Part shown: positions 11,937 through 21,054 of the stretch, piece by piece
Position numbering within the stretch: position 1 is the stretch's first letter
How the letters are laid out: each line of letters starts with the position of its first letter
From: Sphaerolaimus hirsutus
Lineage: Eukaryota > Nematoda > Chromadorea > Monhysterida > Sphaerolaimidae
Reading direction: 5' to 3'
DNA: 64,000 nt
Assembly (NCBI GenBank): GCA_964036195.1
Contig: OZ038455.1
Span: 5,349,855-5,413,854, forward strand
Position numbers and translations under genes: made by a program
The notes under the pieces: generated by a model
The model's input: the letters and a program-made list of their open reading frames with translations, nothing else
Databases searched by the model: none
What the model was told of the DNA's origin: nothing

Positions 11937-12951
11937 CAGAGTTGATAAAATACCGGTATTTTTGGAAAGGTTAAGTGGAAGCGTAAATACACTTTCCAAA
12001 TTTTGAGTATGGATACTGTAAGCGTAAGGTATTTTTAAAATACCTAGGAAAGCGTAAAAAAAGCGTAAGCGTAAATTTTTTTGAGAGAGCGCTTTTGCTA
12101 TTGAGCATCGGAAAATACCCTTCCTTTCACATTTAGATTGCTTTCAATGCATCACAGATTCTGTCCATTTTTGTTACGTGAATACTTTCCCAAGCAAGCT
12201 CACAGCGACATTTTTCCCACTTGGTAGTCTGCCCTTTGATGTAGATGGCAATTTATCGACAGCGACACTCAATTCGCCCTCATCTTGTAACTCGGAGTTG
12301 GTGCTGTGACGGCGACAACATCGTTGTCGGAATCCATTTGCACCCCCAAAATTCCTAATCTGAAGCCACGATATTGAAAGGCCATACAATTTTAACCAAA
12401 CATTTCTATTTCGACACAAATTGTAGATGTGCTGCTATTTTCTGTATGTTAAGCGGGAATTACTTTTGCTTGCAATAGTCTGACGTGAAATGTCAAGTTG
12501 TTCCCTGACACTGTGACGTGAAATGATGATGACGTGAAATGATAAAAATCGAATTTTTCAATTCGCTCCAATTGTGGCTGATCACACTCAGTATTGGACA
12601 CGATTAAGGTATTGATTCATATATTATCCTTAGAAAATTGTAGACTCGTAGCATGATCCACACTCGTGTAATTTAATTCACGACGTCATTTCACGTCGTC
12701 ATTTCACGTCGAATCGAATCGACAATTTTTTGTGGGACGCGTTGACTTTCATTTTCGTTTTTGTAGTTTTACGCTTTTTCAAAAGCGTAAGACTGGACCG
12801 TGGGAAATTTTTTTACGCTTTTGGTATCCGGGTAATTTGGCCGGGAAAGGGTGATAAAGCGTACGGGTATTTTGTGAAAGCGTAAGCATAAGTATAAATA
12901 CCCATTTACCCGGGTATTTCGGGTAAGCGTAAATACGCTATCGCAACTCAG
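11937..12951. mobile_element. hAT-like element (GCGTAA iterons), 1015 bp, unit A only
   Basis: Starts CAGAGTTGATAAAATACC and ends CAACTCAG (one terminal mismatch), with a perfect 8-bp duplication CTTTTTGG at 11929-11936 and 12952-12959. Iterons are mostly GCGTAA, with GCATAA and GTATAA variants near the right end. A minus-strand coding remnant (about 12174-12337) and a GACGTGAAATGA/TCATTTCACGTC inverted pair (about 12480-12715) lie inside. It interrupts a TACCGTATTT-type element. Confidence 0.88.
12174..12337 (-). pseudogene. Frameshifted coding remnant inside hAT-like element
   Basis: The minus strand reads MDSDNDVVAV, then after one missing base continues as STNSELQDEGELSVAVD and KGRLPSGKNVAVSLLGKVFT. 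The first part parallels the acidic remnant at 8279-8368. A different frame over the last part reads LAWESIHVTKMDRICDALK. It is broken and too short to classify; a degraded N-terminal transposase exon is the likeliest source. Confidence 0.35.
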
Positions 12952-12959
12952 CTTTTTGG

Positions 12960-13142
12960 TCACATTTATTACCGGTTTTGGGTACAACATTGCGTATACT
13001 TTACCATGAAATCCCCAAAAATTTCTGACGAAATAATAACCCCCCCCCCCCTCGAATAACCCCCCCCCCCCTAGAAATACCCCCCTAAAAATTTCCACTC
13101 TGACTAATAAACCCCCTGGGGGTATTTCGAGGAAATACGGTA
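12960..13142. mobile_element. Right part of a TACCGTATTT-type element
   Basis: C-rich blocks with CTCGAATAA lead to the end TTTCGAGGAAATACGGTA. Its left half is about 11753-11928, on the other side of the hAT-like insertion at 11937. Confidence 0.65.
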
Positions 13143-13525
13143 TTTATTTTCACATATTTTCACTCAATGATTTTACATACACTCCAGGAAAAATGTCTTT
13201 AGCCCTATGATTTTTTTGGTTCAATGGCGAACCAAACATTAAATATGGGTCACTGGGGGTTGCAACTCATACATAGGAGGGATCATTATGTCTACCCCCA
13301 CAGTAGAAATATGACCCCTGTGCGGCGTATGTAGTCAGTATTTAGTTAACTGTGGACACAGCACCTTACGCGATTTTGTTTTGCTTTTTTTACATTTCGC
13401 TAAATGCGCCCAGCCATGAGCTGGCATGGTGCCAACATTTCATTTTGTTCATCAATTCAAAAATACATGCCACGCCGATTTTACATTTGTTTCCTGAGCG
13501 GTGGCAGACGAGTGTCAAAATCACA
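13143..13525. other. No gene recognised
   Basis: Unit A sequence not shared with B or C, which carry the 116-bp satellite at the corresponding place. Overlapping open frames of 62 and 93 codons on opposite strands have no support. Confidence 0.4.
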
Positions 13526-13973
13526 GTGAGTGTGAGGTTGCAGCGGCCATTGGCTGTTTTGAACCACTTTGAATACAAATTTGTGAATAATCGATCAATA
13601 TTTGTTCAGTGCAAGTCTCATTCATCGCTTTAACATGTTATTTTCTTTGTTTGAACGTTTTCACAAAAAGGCTAACGACTTTTTTCCACCGGAGAGAGGG
13701 GGGGCAGTTGCATGGATAATTATGGTAATGGTAGTGAGAAAGTGATTGTATTATATTTTTGGGTTGTTTGCTAGGTATTGTCAATTTTATTTCCAATGTT
13801 CAGCGAAAATACATTTCTGCACACTCCTCAAAAGTCATGCTGTGTCAAGCATCAGAATGGCGTATCTTGAGAATGACCAACCCTCAGCGGAAGCAGTATA
13901 AAAATGTCAAATCGAGCTCAACGGTATTGTCATGAAATAAAATAAAATATCAATTATTTATCACATCTTTTAT

Positions 13974-14403
13974 TTACTGCCATTCATTATTTGCATTCGG
14001 GTTGTGTCGCCGACGAACCTTATTCCTTTTCGGCTTCAGTCTGGCAGTTGGTCTGCAATGTTCCAAATGTTTGAAATCAACTGCGCGATTACATTCACCA
14101 ACTAATCCCCCAGTGCACTGATTTTGTGCCGACAAAAAGTGGAGTGGAAAAGTTCCATAATTCTGGAAAATACTCCATGTCTGCAACAAAAAGCAGTGAT
14201 GTATACTCACTAGTTGAGTGTACGCACATGCCAATTTGCTGGAAATAAAACTTGAAAAATTTCGATACTTCTTTGCAGAGGGTTTGCCATTGAGGCTGTC
14301 TACCCTCGGCTGTGCACTCTTCCCCACTATCAAACGCACAAAACGCACTATTGCGGCCACCGATGCAAATGGGGTGAACGTAACAGCCTTGACATCTGCA
14401 CAC
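13974..14403 (-). CDS. Conserved minus-strand open frames, unrecognised (unit A)
   Basis: Two overlapping minus-strand frames (128 codons, 13974-14360; 102 codons, 14095-14403) are kept almost unchanged in units B (25632-26061) and C (49315-49744). The 102-codon frame is Cys-rich at its start (MCRCQGCYVHPICIGG). The 128-codon frame ends in a basic tail (KPKRNKVRRRH). The minus strand also has an acceptor-like CTGCTTTTTGTTGCAG before ACATGGAG. Conservation among recent tandem copies says little, and the older duplicate at 7630-7870 does not keep the frames. I do not recognise either and cannot say they are translated. Confidence 0.2.
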
Positions 14404-14459
14404 TTCGTGTTAAAGCACGCAGTTCTGACGAACGTCCTGGTCTGGCCGACGCACCTTGG

Positions 14460-14652
14460 GGCACTCCCAGATCGTGCAAAATGCCCTGTAAAACGTCAAA
14501 TGTCACAAGCACTGTCAAAAATCGTGTAAAATGCCCTGGAAAATGACAAACCTATGTTTGCCGTTTTTATAGGGAACTTTACATTACTTTTGACACTTTG
14601 CACGCCATTTGAAACTTTACACGCTCGTTTTACACGATTTGGGAGTGGCACG
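14460..14652. mobile_element. Palindromic element, GTGCCACTCCCA ends (unit A)
   Basis: Left GCACTCCCAGATCGTG and right CACGATTTGGGAGTGGCAC are inverted repeats. Inside are AAATGCCCTGTAAAACGTC and TTTTGACACTTTGCACG motifs shared with the TTTACAGGG family. Identical-looking copies lie at about 26118-26311 and 49801-49993. Confidence 0.65.
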
Positions 14653-14768
14653 CGGCAAAATGGCCAACCGCGGCATGATTTTTGAATGCGCTCGTTCCCC
14701 CATGCTCTTCTATGCATTTCTTGCACTCCTGTGTTTTTGATTTTGGGGCAGAATTTTAAAAAGTGAAT

Positions 14769-15050
14769 GCCGTATTTCCTTGAAATACCCACCGGTGGTT
14801 TATTTTTTCATAGTAGAAATTTTGAGGCTGGGGGTATTTTTCGCCAGAATTTTTTTGAAATCCCAATACTTTCTAGGTATCTACTAATGTACACAGTCAT
14901 CGAAAAATACAACAAAAACTGCCATGTTTAAGACTCTATAGACTTACTGTATTTCCTCGAAATACCCCGAGGGGGTTGATTTTTCAGAGTGGAAATTTTG
15001 ATGGGGGGCTTATTCGAGGGGGTCTATTATTTCGTCAGAAATTTTCACGA
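14769..15050. mobile_element. TACCGTATTT-type fragments (unit A)
   Basis: Two left-end-like starts, GCCGTATTTCCTTGAAATAC at 14771 and CTGTATTTCCTCGAAATAC at 14948, are followed by G-rich and CATTTTTCAGAGTGGAAATT-like sequence. Copies are in B (about 26428-26700) and C (about 50110-50450). Right ends were not identified. Confidence 0.5.
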
Positions 15051-15183
15051 AATTCATAATAAAGATTCCGCTATTGTATACCCAAAACCGGTAATCAACG
15101 TGTCCAAGTAAGGTATATTTGCACATATCAACGTCCATCGCTACACAAGTCGCTACATAGTCGGCGGACATTTCATACTCAAC

Positions 15184-15441
15184 AATGGGTAAGTTCTCAA
15201 AAAAAAACACTTTCTGTGTTTTGAGTTTTTCAAAAATGAATACCTGTGTTTTGAGTTTTTTTATCAAAAAAAACTTGAGTAACTCTGTTTTTATTTCTGT
15301 GTTTTTTGTTAAAACTCGAGTTTTTCTGAGTTTTTTCTAAAAAAACTTGAGTTTTTGTCCAAAAAACTCGCGTTTTCCCCCAAAAAATTCTGATTTACAG
15401 CATTTTGATGTGGAAACAGCGGTTTTCTTAAAAAATATTGA
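15184..15441 (-). repeat. AACTCAAGTTTTT dispersed repeat, copies in units A, B, C
   Basis: Inverted relative to 2371-2633. It opens CAATGGGTAAGTTCTC and ends near ACAGCGGTTTTCTT. The other two tandem copies are at 26847-27100 and 50592-50830, with small length differences in the iterated motif. Confidence 0.65.
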
Positions 15442-15855
15442 CAAAACAGAGTTGTACAGTGTTTCATACTGTTTTGTGAAACAGTTTACCAAAATGATTG
15501 ACATGTCATAATGTCTCTCGAGAAAATCTCTCTATATTTGCCCATTTTCACCTTCAAATTCACTAGTTCATGTGCTTTTTGCCAATTTTAATCTATTTTT
15601 TACTATTTATATATTTGCTCATATTCCAATTTTTGGCTATTTTCCCTCCATTTGTAGTTTTTCCTTCTTTTTTTCTGTTCTATGGCATGAAAGAGCCAAT
15701 AAAAAAGTTATCTGAAATACATTTTCTGTACTCAAGTACTTTCAGGAAGTATACATAAAAGAGAGTACTGGACTGGTACGTTTTCAGAGGAAATTTAGAT
15801 GTATTTACTTAGTACTCAAGTATTTGTATTTTTGAGTAAACGTAAATATGTTTAA

Positions 15856-16005
15856 CCCCTGGACCATACTGACCCCCTGCAATCCCATGAAAACCCAGTG
15901 CTCAAGTATTTAAGCGCTGAGTCTGAATTGGCGTTGGGTGTTGCTCTTGCTACTGGTGCAACGGGTGAACTTATGCACTGGGTTCTAGCCGCTTTAACAA
16001 CTTAA
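15856..16005 (+). pseudogene. Exon-like open stretch, unrecognised (unit A)
   Basis: Forty-nine codons open after a stop: PLDHTDPLQSHENPVLKY, then SAESELALGVALATGATGE and LMHWVLAALTT, ending at TAA. The diverged older copy (about 29620-29730) reads TTKELTACFGNVVTKFW where the three tandem copies have TAA, so the TAA may be a lesion. Parallel copies are at 27511-27660 and 51242-51391. No start codon or family is recognised. It lies 125 bp upstream of another exon-like piece and could be part of the same dead gene. Confidence 0.3.
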
Positions 16006-16130
16006 GAGTTGACAGCATGTTTTGGAAATATAGTTATCAAATTTTGGTGAAAAAGTCATCTGATAAATTCTGTGGGGATCATCACATGTGAAAGTAATTT
16101 ATTCTACTGATGTTTTTGTTCATTTTTCAG

Positions 16131-16270
16131 ATACTAAATACACGATAGTACAAAGTTAGCCATCAGAAGACGATATGCTATTATCATATGAAATTGTGAA
16201 TCAAAAAGTCAAACAACACATAATGTGCTTAATTTCTACTATCAATGGTTCAAACACCTTGAAATATTGA
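16131..16270 (+). pseudogene. Exon-like fragment with acceptor, TAG lesion (unit A)
   Basis: It follows TTTTTGTTCATTTTTCAG, a good 3' splice site. The frame reads DTKYTIVQS, a TAG, then PSEDNMLLSYEIVNQKVKQH and IMCLISTINGSNTLKY, ending TGA. Copies: 27807-27940 (TAC instead of TAG, but early TAA near the end), 51538-51677 (same TAG) and the older diverged copy 29819-29961, which is fully open. Product unknown. Confidence 0.45.
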
Positions 16271-16333
16271 TTAAATCATACTTTAAGTTGAGAGATTTTA
16301 TGAGATTTTTTTGAACTGCAAGAGATTTTCAGG

Positions 16334-16470
16334 GGACATAACACACAATTACTAGAACTATCTAATTCTGAAAATTCAACGCTATACCTTTGTCTATTCT
16401 GATGTAATCAGTTTTACAACATAATTTCATCAAAAGCACTATTTTCAAATGAAAAATGTGTGTAGAAGAT
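16334..16470. mobile_element. One arm of a snap-back element (unit A)
   Basis: Starting at GGGACATAACACACAATT, this is the right arm of the hairpin element that is complete at about 30370-30775 and 52160-52565. In unit A a deletion joins it directly to the sequence after ACTGCAAGAGATTTTCAG. Confidence 0.7.
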
Positions 16471-16627
16471 TGTTGAAATAATAGAACGGCGGCCTCCAAT
16501 AGAACGGCACCTCTAATAGAACGGCAGGCAAAAAGTTGACGAAAAAATAGAGCGGCGCTCTTCTATTAGAATAAATAGGGTAATCCTATTTTTCGAGTGA
16601 TTCCCTGAGATTATAGATACTTTGATA

Positions 16628-17053
16628 TACCGTATATCCTTGAATCAGACCCCTCCCTTGAATAATATGCCCCCTTGAATAAATCCCCCCTGTTGGCCAG
16701 CTGAGGAAAAAATAACTCCTCCCCTTGAATAACTCCTCCCCTTGAAAAACTCCCCCCTCTTGAATAACTCCCCCCTCTGTGTATGAGATGTGTATCCACA
16801 AGGTGTATTTGAATAATTTGGATGCTGATGAACATGAATTTTAGCATGAATACTTTGTTTGTGTTGTTGTGGATCTGTTAAATACCTCTACTGCATGAGT
16901 TGATGGAAATGTATTCATGCAATGTATAAAGTGATAGTTCTGAGGGAAAAAATAACTCCTCCCCTTGAATAACATCCCCCCTCAATAACTCCCCCTCCAA
17001 AACGTCTGACGAAATAATAACTCCCCTGGGGTCTCTTTCAAGGATATACGGTA
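16628..17053. mobile_element. TACCGTATTT-type element, 426 bp (unit A)
   Basis: Ends TACCGTATATCCTTGAATCA and CTTTCAAGGATATACGGTA are inverted repeats, with CCCCTCCCTTGAATAA blocks inside. Unit B has 30948-31356 and unit C a shorter version 52741-52943, both lacking internal blocks, which shows internal deletion among paralogs. TA lies at both tips. Confidence 0.78.
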
Positions 17054-17104
17054 GCTTCTCTAAATCGCCAGTTTTTCTGTGCTAATCACACTCACATCAG
17101 ACAG

Positions 17105-17380
17105 CTTGTGACCCCTCAAAGTCCCCTGGGCGAGTGCGAGCGCGGCCGCGAACACGACCCACAGCAGTGCCATATTGCCTGTCATGCTTCCACTTGCTTC
17201 CACTTGCTTCCACTTGCTTCCCGCTGTGTTTGTCCACTGGCGACGCGGAGACTAATTGCGCTCGTTGCTTCGATGCGAATGTTTCCGTGGCCGTTTCGGC
17301 CGCATTTTATACCATCCATTTGTCCGCATCGGCCACGAAAAAATGCCAAAAAAATCGTCTAGACAAGCTTGTTTTGGATT
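17105..17380 (+). promoter_or_regulatory. CpG-rich stretch leading to a possible first exon (unit A)
   Basis: A locally GC- and CpG-rich stretch (GCGAGCGCGGCCGCGAAC; GGCCGTTTCGGCCGC) contrasts with AT-rich surroundings and is kept in all three units. It includes three direct copies of TTCCACTTGC at about 17189-17219. It ends in ATG CCA AAA AAA TCG at 17343 and a consensus donor GTAAGT at 17381. The two overlapping 84- and 104-codon frames across it are not convincing proteins. It may be a promoter plus a tiny first exon, or a GC-rich repeat. Confidence 0.35.
17343..17380 (+). pseudogene. Possible short first exon with GTAAGT donor (unit A)
   Basis: The 38-nt stretch reads MPKKSSRQACFG and leaves two bases before GTAAGTCTG. 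Joining in phase 2 to the acceptor at 20328 gives an open frame through the Cys-rich exon in units A and B (see 20328). Equivalent positions are 31646-31683 and 53233-53270. The join is inference only; no transcript evidence is available here. Confidence 0.25.
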
Positions 17381-17699
17381 GTAAGTCTGTCGGGTTAGAT
17401 TACTTTACAACATGCCCGCTGGATTTTTGTGGCTATGCAGAGGCTTAGTGAAGTGCAGAACCATGTTTCTCTGAATACATTACATGCTCCAGTCACCAGT
17501 GACTTTACACGTCGTTCATCACGTTTTAGGTCAATGAACATTTTTTGTCTTTACACAAAGATGGTACCAAATTTGTTATATTTTATAATTATTGGCACGT
17601 TTCCAACGTGAGACAGAACTGCGCGACATAACATAAATAACCGCACGCGCAGAGTGTCACGTCACTGGAGTACACCTAGTTTTCCGGCAACATTGCAGG

Positions 17700-18075
17700 G
17701 GGATTATTCTGCTACTGGGGAGAGGAGGGCAGCGTTCTGCTACTAACGATGGCAAACCCCCCATAAAAAAGTATTTAAATTTTTAAGTGTAGTTTCTGAA
17801 ATGAATTTGAGAATTTTTCGTCAAAATAATTTTAGAATTTCGAATTTAATTTTCAAATTTTCGAATGTTTTTGGGCAATTTTCGAATTTTTTTATAGAAA
17901 ACTATTGAATTTGAACCTTTAAATGCTGTATTTGGATAGTTTAAAGGTTTGGATCACCTTTTAACCTTAGTTTAGCTAAATTTAGCACAGTTTCTCATTT
18001 TCCAGAGCATTTTCCATGACTTTGACACTCTGCATGACACTTGACATATTACAGGGCAGTTTATATGGTCTGGAA
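17700..18075. repeat. AATTTTCGAAT-rich stretch and TTTACAGGG-family half
   Basis: Bases about 17790-17905 are low-complexity with repeated AATTTTCGAATTT. Bases 17995-18075 are the TTTACAGGG family half (CATTTTCCATGACTTTGACA, then ACAGGGCAGTTTATATGGTC), whose other end GGAAGTGGCACC follows the hAT-like insertion at 18883. The insertion at 18076 therefore split an older element. Confidence 0.6.
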
Positions 18076-18874
18076 TAGTGATGTAAAAGCGCCATGGCGC
18101 TGGCGCCTGGCGCTAGCGCAGAAGTAAAAAGCGCCATGGCGCTTCGCGCTGTGCTACGGAAAAGCGCCATGGCGCTGGCGTTGTAAAAATTGCCAAAAAA
18201 GCGCCAGGGAGTTCCAAAAATTGATCATTATTTTATGTAAAAAGACCTTGTGTACAAAATTTTCACAATTAAATGTGTTACTGTATTTTCAGGAAGAACA
18301 AACCCACCACTTCTTATTTTGTAAACCATGGGCATGCAATTGCAAGGATATTAAAAAACAACAACAAATAATGGGCCTAATGGTTCCTGTCCCAATTCAA
18401 AGCTTGCTCACAAGCCGACGAGCGACGTTCAAATGCATAGTGATGCATTGTGTTGAAAATGACGTTGTGTTGTTGTTGAACAAAGAGGTTTCGACCATTT
18501 CGAACAGACAGGGGTTGATTTAGGGGCGGGTGCCAGGGTCTCATCAGTGCTCAGCACCCTTAGGTAGCATACATAACCTACTTGACCTACTACAAAACCT
18601 AACCGACAGGACCTAACCAATACCTGCATTAGCATGGCTATTGGCTGCACTTTATGAGCAGCAAAAATTTCTGGCGCTGGCGCTATTGGCGCTTGGCGAC
18701 AACATCCTCTGGCGCCATTGGCGCTTGGCGTTGGTGTTCTAGAAAAGCGCAATGGCGCATTGGCGCTTGGCGCTATTTTGCTGTGGCGCCATTGGCGCTT
18801 GGCACTCGCATGCGAAAAGCGCCATGGTGCTCTTGGCGCTTGGCGCCAAAAGTCTGGCGCTTTTTACATCACTA
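18076..18874. mobile_element. hAT-like element (GGCGCC/TGGCGCTTGGCGC iterons), 799 bp, unit A
   Basis: Ends TAGTGATGTAAAAGCGCCA and TGGCGCTTTTTACATCACTA are inverted repeats. The flanking 8-bp duplication GTCTGGAA is perfect. Dense GGCGC and AGCGCC motifs fill both ends, while the centre (about 18220-18620) is ordinary AT-rich sequence with no recognised transposase. Unit B carries the same insertion (33222-34020), so it preceded that duplication. Unit C keeps only the first ten bases before a breakpoint at 53977. Confidence 0.9.
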
Positions 18875-18973
18875 GTCTGGAAGTGGCACCTGTTGGATTG
18901 TCAGACAGTGCCCTGTTTAACAACTTGCAACAATAACCCATGATAGATTTTTTTTGATGAAGCAGATAAACGG

Positions 18974-19170
18974 GCTACTATTGAACTATTGAACCCCTGC
19001 ACACTAGTTTACCATTATGACATGTCAATCATTTTGGTAAACTGTTTCACAAAACAGTATGAAACACTGTACAACTCTGTTCAGTGTTTCATACTGTTTT
19101 GTCAAAACAGTTTACCAAAATGGTTGACATGTCATAATGGTAAACTAGTGGGTGGGGGTTCAATAGTAGC
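18974..19170. mobile_element. Near-perfect 197-bp hairpin element (unit A)
   Basis: The arms run from GCTACTATTGAA to TTCAATAGTAGC and pair through CACTAGTTTACCATTATGAC, ATGTCAATCATTTTGGTAAA and the CAGTATGAAACACTG block, with a loop of about ten bases (TACAACTCTG). Unit B has the same at 34120-34316. Single-arm relatives lie at about 15452-15512, 27107-27170 and 50838-50900. No protein coding. Confidence 0.8.
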
Positions 19171-19238
19171 GGTAGTATAGCATCGTACTTGCAATAGATC
19201 GAGTTGCTTGGTGCATTCCCAAATGGATGTGTTGTTGT

Positions 19239-19538
19239 CACAGCAAAAAATGGGTGTGTGATGCGCGGTGAAGTGTCCTGAAGTGACTTCACGCAGACGC
19301 GCAATGTCGGCGTGAAAAACACTTCACTGCATTCCAGATGCTTCACGGCACTTCACGAACCATGCAAAGTATGCTGCAAAGGTTCGTGAAGTGCACTTCA
19401 TGAATTTCGGTCTTCGTGAAGCTAGGTGAAGTGAGTGGAAGACACTTCACCAAAAACTTCGTGAAGTGTGTGGAAGTGAGTGGAAGTGTCTTCACAGAGC
19501 GCACTTCCACACACTTCACGAACCCATTTTTTGCTGTG
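19239..19538. mobile_element. 300-bp element with CACAGCAAAAAATGGG ends, unit A only
   Basis: It starts CACAGCAAAAAATGGGTGTG and ends AACCCATTTTTTGCTGTG, flanked by TGT on both sides. Unit B at about 34372-34386 has the uninterrupted site (TCGTTGTCCGCCCC), so the insertion and 3-bp duplication are direct. Inside are many TGAAGTG/CACTTCA iterons. The CAC start with a 3-bp duplication fits a CACTA-like or Harbinger-like origin, which I cannot settle. A related fragment occurs at about 3745-3815. Confidence 0.85.
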
Positions 19539-20064
19539 TGTCCGCCCCGAATGCCATTCTAACGTTTTTGACCTTTTTTACCATTTTACTTCACGTTTAT
19601 TCAGACGCACCGAATATCAATTGCTGATTGATTTATCACCTTTAGCTGAAGAACACGTTTTGTGGTCTTGAATTCCCTGAAAAATTTATTGAAAGAATTT
19701 ATGAATTTTCGAATTTTTTGAGAGCAAAAATCGATTTTTAAGTGTTTTTTTCAAGGGTGAAATAAAAATACGAAAATTACGAAAAAATTCGAAAATTTGA
19801 AAATATTTTTGAATCTTTTTTTGCCATCGTTATCTGCTACTAAAAATTGTATCTTTAAGGGGATTTTAACCTGCTTTAAGTGCTGCAACCTAAAACCAGT
19901 TGACGTCCAGGGGGGCGCGTCCAAGCCTTGTAAAGTGTAAAGTAAAGTGTCAAATGTATAGTCAAATGCGAAGTCAAATGTCAAATGAAAAGTAAAGTGT
20001 CAAATGTACAGTTTATGTAAAGTGAACTGTAAAAGTTAAGAGTTGAGCAAAATCATTTGTAGTT
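19539..20064. other. No gene; AAATTTTCGAA and TCAAATGT motifs
   Basis: Bases about 19925-20040 are TTTACAGGG-family motifs (AAGTGTCAAATGTATAGTC). The rest is AT-rich without a supported gene. Unit B equivalent: about 34400-34880. Confidence 0.45.
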
Positions 20065-20215
20065 TTACTCAACTCTTAACTTTACTCATAACTTGTCATT
20101 TGTCATGTTACTCAACTCTTAACTTTACTCATAACTTGTCATTTGTCATGTTACTCAACTCTTAACTTTACTCATAACTTGTCATTTGTCATGTTACTCA
20201 ACTCTTACGTATTAA
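20065..20215. repeat. 43-bp tandem repeat, about 3.3 copies (unit A)
   Basis: TTACTCAACTCTTAAC followed by TTTACTCATAACTTGTC recurs at 20065, 20108, 20151 and 20194, period 43. It sits at the inner side of an element end finishing CCACTTGCGGAACTGGCCCC (20229-20250), the same tip as the elements at 60206 and 62966. Unit B has it at about 34893-35035. Confidence 0.8.
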
Positions 20216-20327
20216 CTCTTATCTTTTCCACTTGCGGAACTGGCCCCAGGTGTGTGTCGCCGTAAAGTCACCTAATAAATCATGCACCAATATCACCAAT
20301 GTTATGAGAAAACTGTTCATTATTCAG

Positions 20328-20475
20328 ATGGGATATGGTAGTTATAGCTGTTAAGTGTGCGACCGTCAAAGTATGCTTTTTTCGTCTAGATATGTGTAAA
20401 CAACTTTTTCACTTCAAATGCTACTTGATTAATGCGAATAAGCGGCAATGTTCAAAGTGCACCATTGAAAAAATT
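20328..20475 (+). pseudogene. Cys-rich exon-like fragment, truncated by an element (unit A)
   Basis: It follows TGTTCATTATTCAG, a good acceptor. In phase 2 the frame is open: WDMVVIAVKCATVKVC, then FFRLDMCKQLFHFKCYLINA and NKRQCSKCTIEK, with repeated Cys and a final CSKC. A TACCGTATTT-type sequence replaces the rest at 20475. The relative at 54497 reads a different frame upstream of LD(V/M)CK because of one base of length difference in the T-run. Unit B copy: 35157-35304. Metal binding is a guess from the Cys pattern. Confidence 0.45.
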
Positions 20476-21054
20476 ACCGTATTTCCTAAAACTACCCCCA
20501 GGGGATTCATATTTTCAGAGTGAACGTTTTCAGGGGGTATTTCAGAGGATAGATTTCAAGGGGATAGAATTTCAATTTTCGAGATAGATAAATGGAAAAA
20601 ATGTGATTAAGTAAAATATACTGTATTACCTTGAAATACCCCCATTGTTTTTTTTTATTTCGCCAGCAAAATTTAAGGGGGGTTTATTTGAGGGGGGATT
20701 TATTATTTCGTCAGAAATTTCCTTAAAGGATCGTAGTAAAGAGTAGGCATTTTTGTACCCAAAACAGGTAATAAATGCGTCCAAATAGGATACTGTAAAT
20801 GCTCCAATAAGGCGACTGTTGGTTTATTGATTGTGACTGTCGGTTTATAAAAACATAAATAGATTGCTACACAAACAAGTCTGTGTAGCTGCGATACAAA
20901 TAAGCAGTAATGAAAACATCATGTACATTGCATACATGATGTACAAGATTCTGGAGGGGGGGTATTTCGAGTGGGGGTGATTATTTCCCCTGCCCATTTT
21001 GAGATTATTTTCCCCGCCCATTTAAAGGGGGGATTAATTCGAGGTAATACGGTA
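20475..21054. mobile_element. TACCGTATTT-type elements, one partial and one 426 bp (unit A)
   Basis: A partial copy starts TACCGTATTTCCTAAAACTA at 20475 inside the exon-like fragment. A fuller copy runs 20629-21054, from TACTGTATTACCTTGAAATA to AATTCGAGGTAATACGGTA. The latter's inside contains ACAAACAAGTCTGTGTAGCTG and CATCATGTACATTGCATAC, also seen in elements at 28140, 30140, 35700, 51900 and 58740. Unit B copy: 35303-35882. Confidence 0.75.

Noticed and set aside
12480..12715. GACGTGAAATGA with TCATTTCACGTC as a separate element
   Set aside because: The mirrored part is short and no flanking duplication was found, so it is treated as internal structure of the surrounding hAT-like element.
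13890..13940. TATAAAAA and AATAAAA motifs as promoter or polyadenylation signals
   Set aside because: Such AT-rich strings are expected by chance here and no coherent transcription unit fits them.
17108..17448. Two overlapping 84- and 104-codon frames conserved in all three units
   Set aside because: Conservation only reflects recent duplication; composition is driven by a GC-rich stretch and TTCCACTTGC repeats. Kept only as a possible promoter and first exon.
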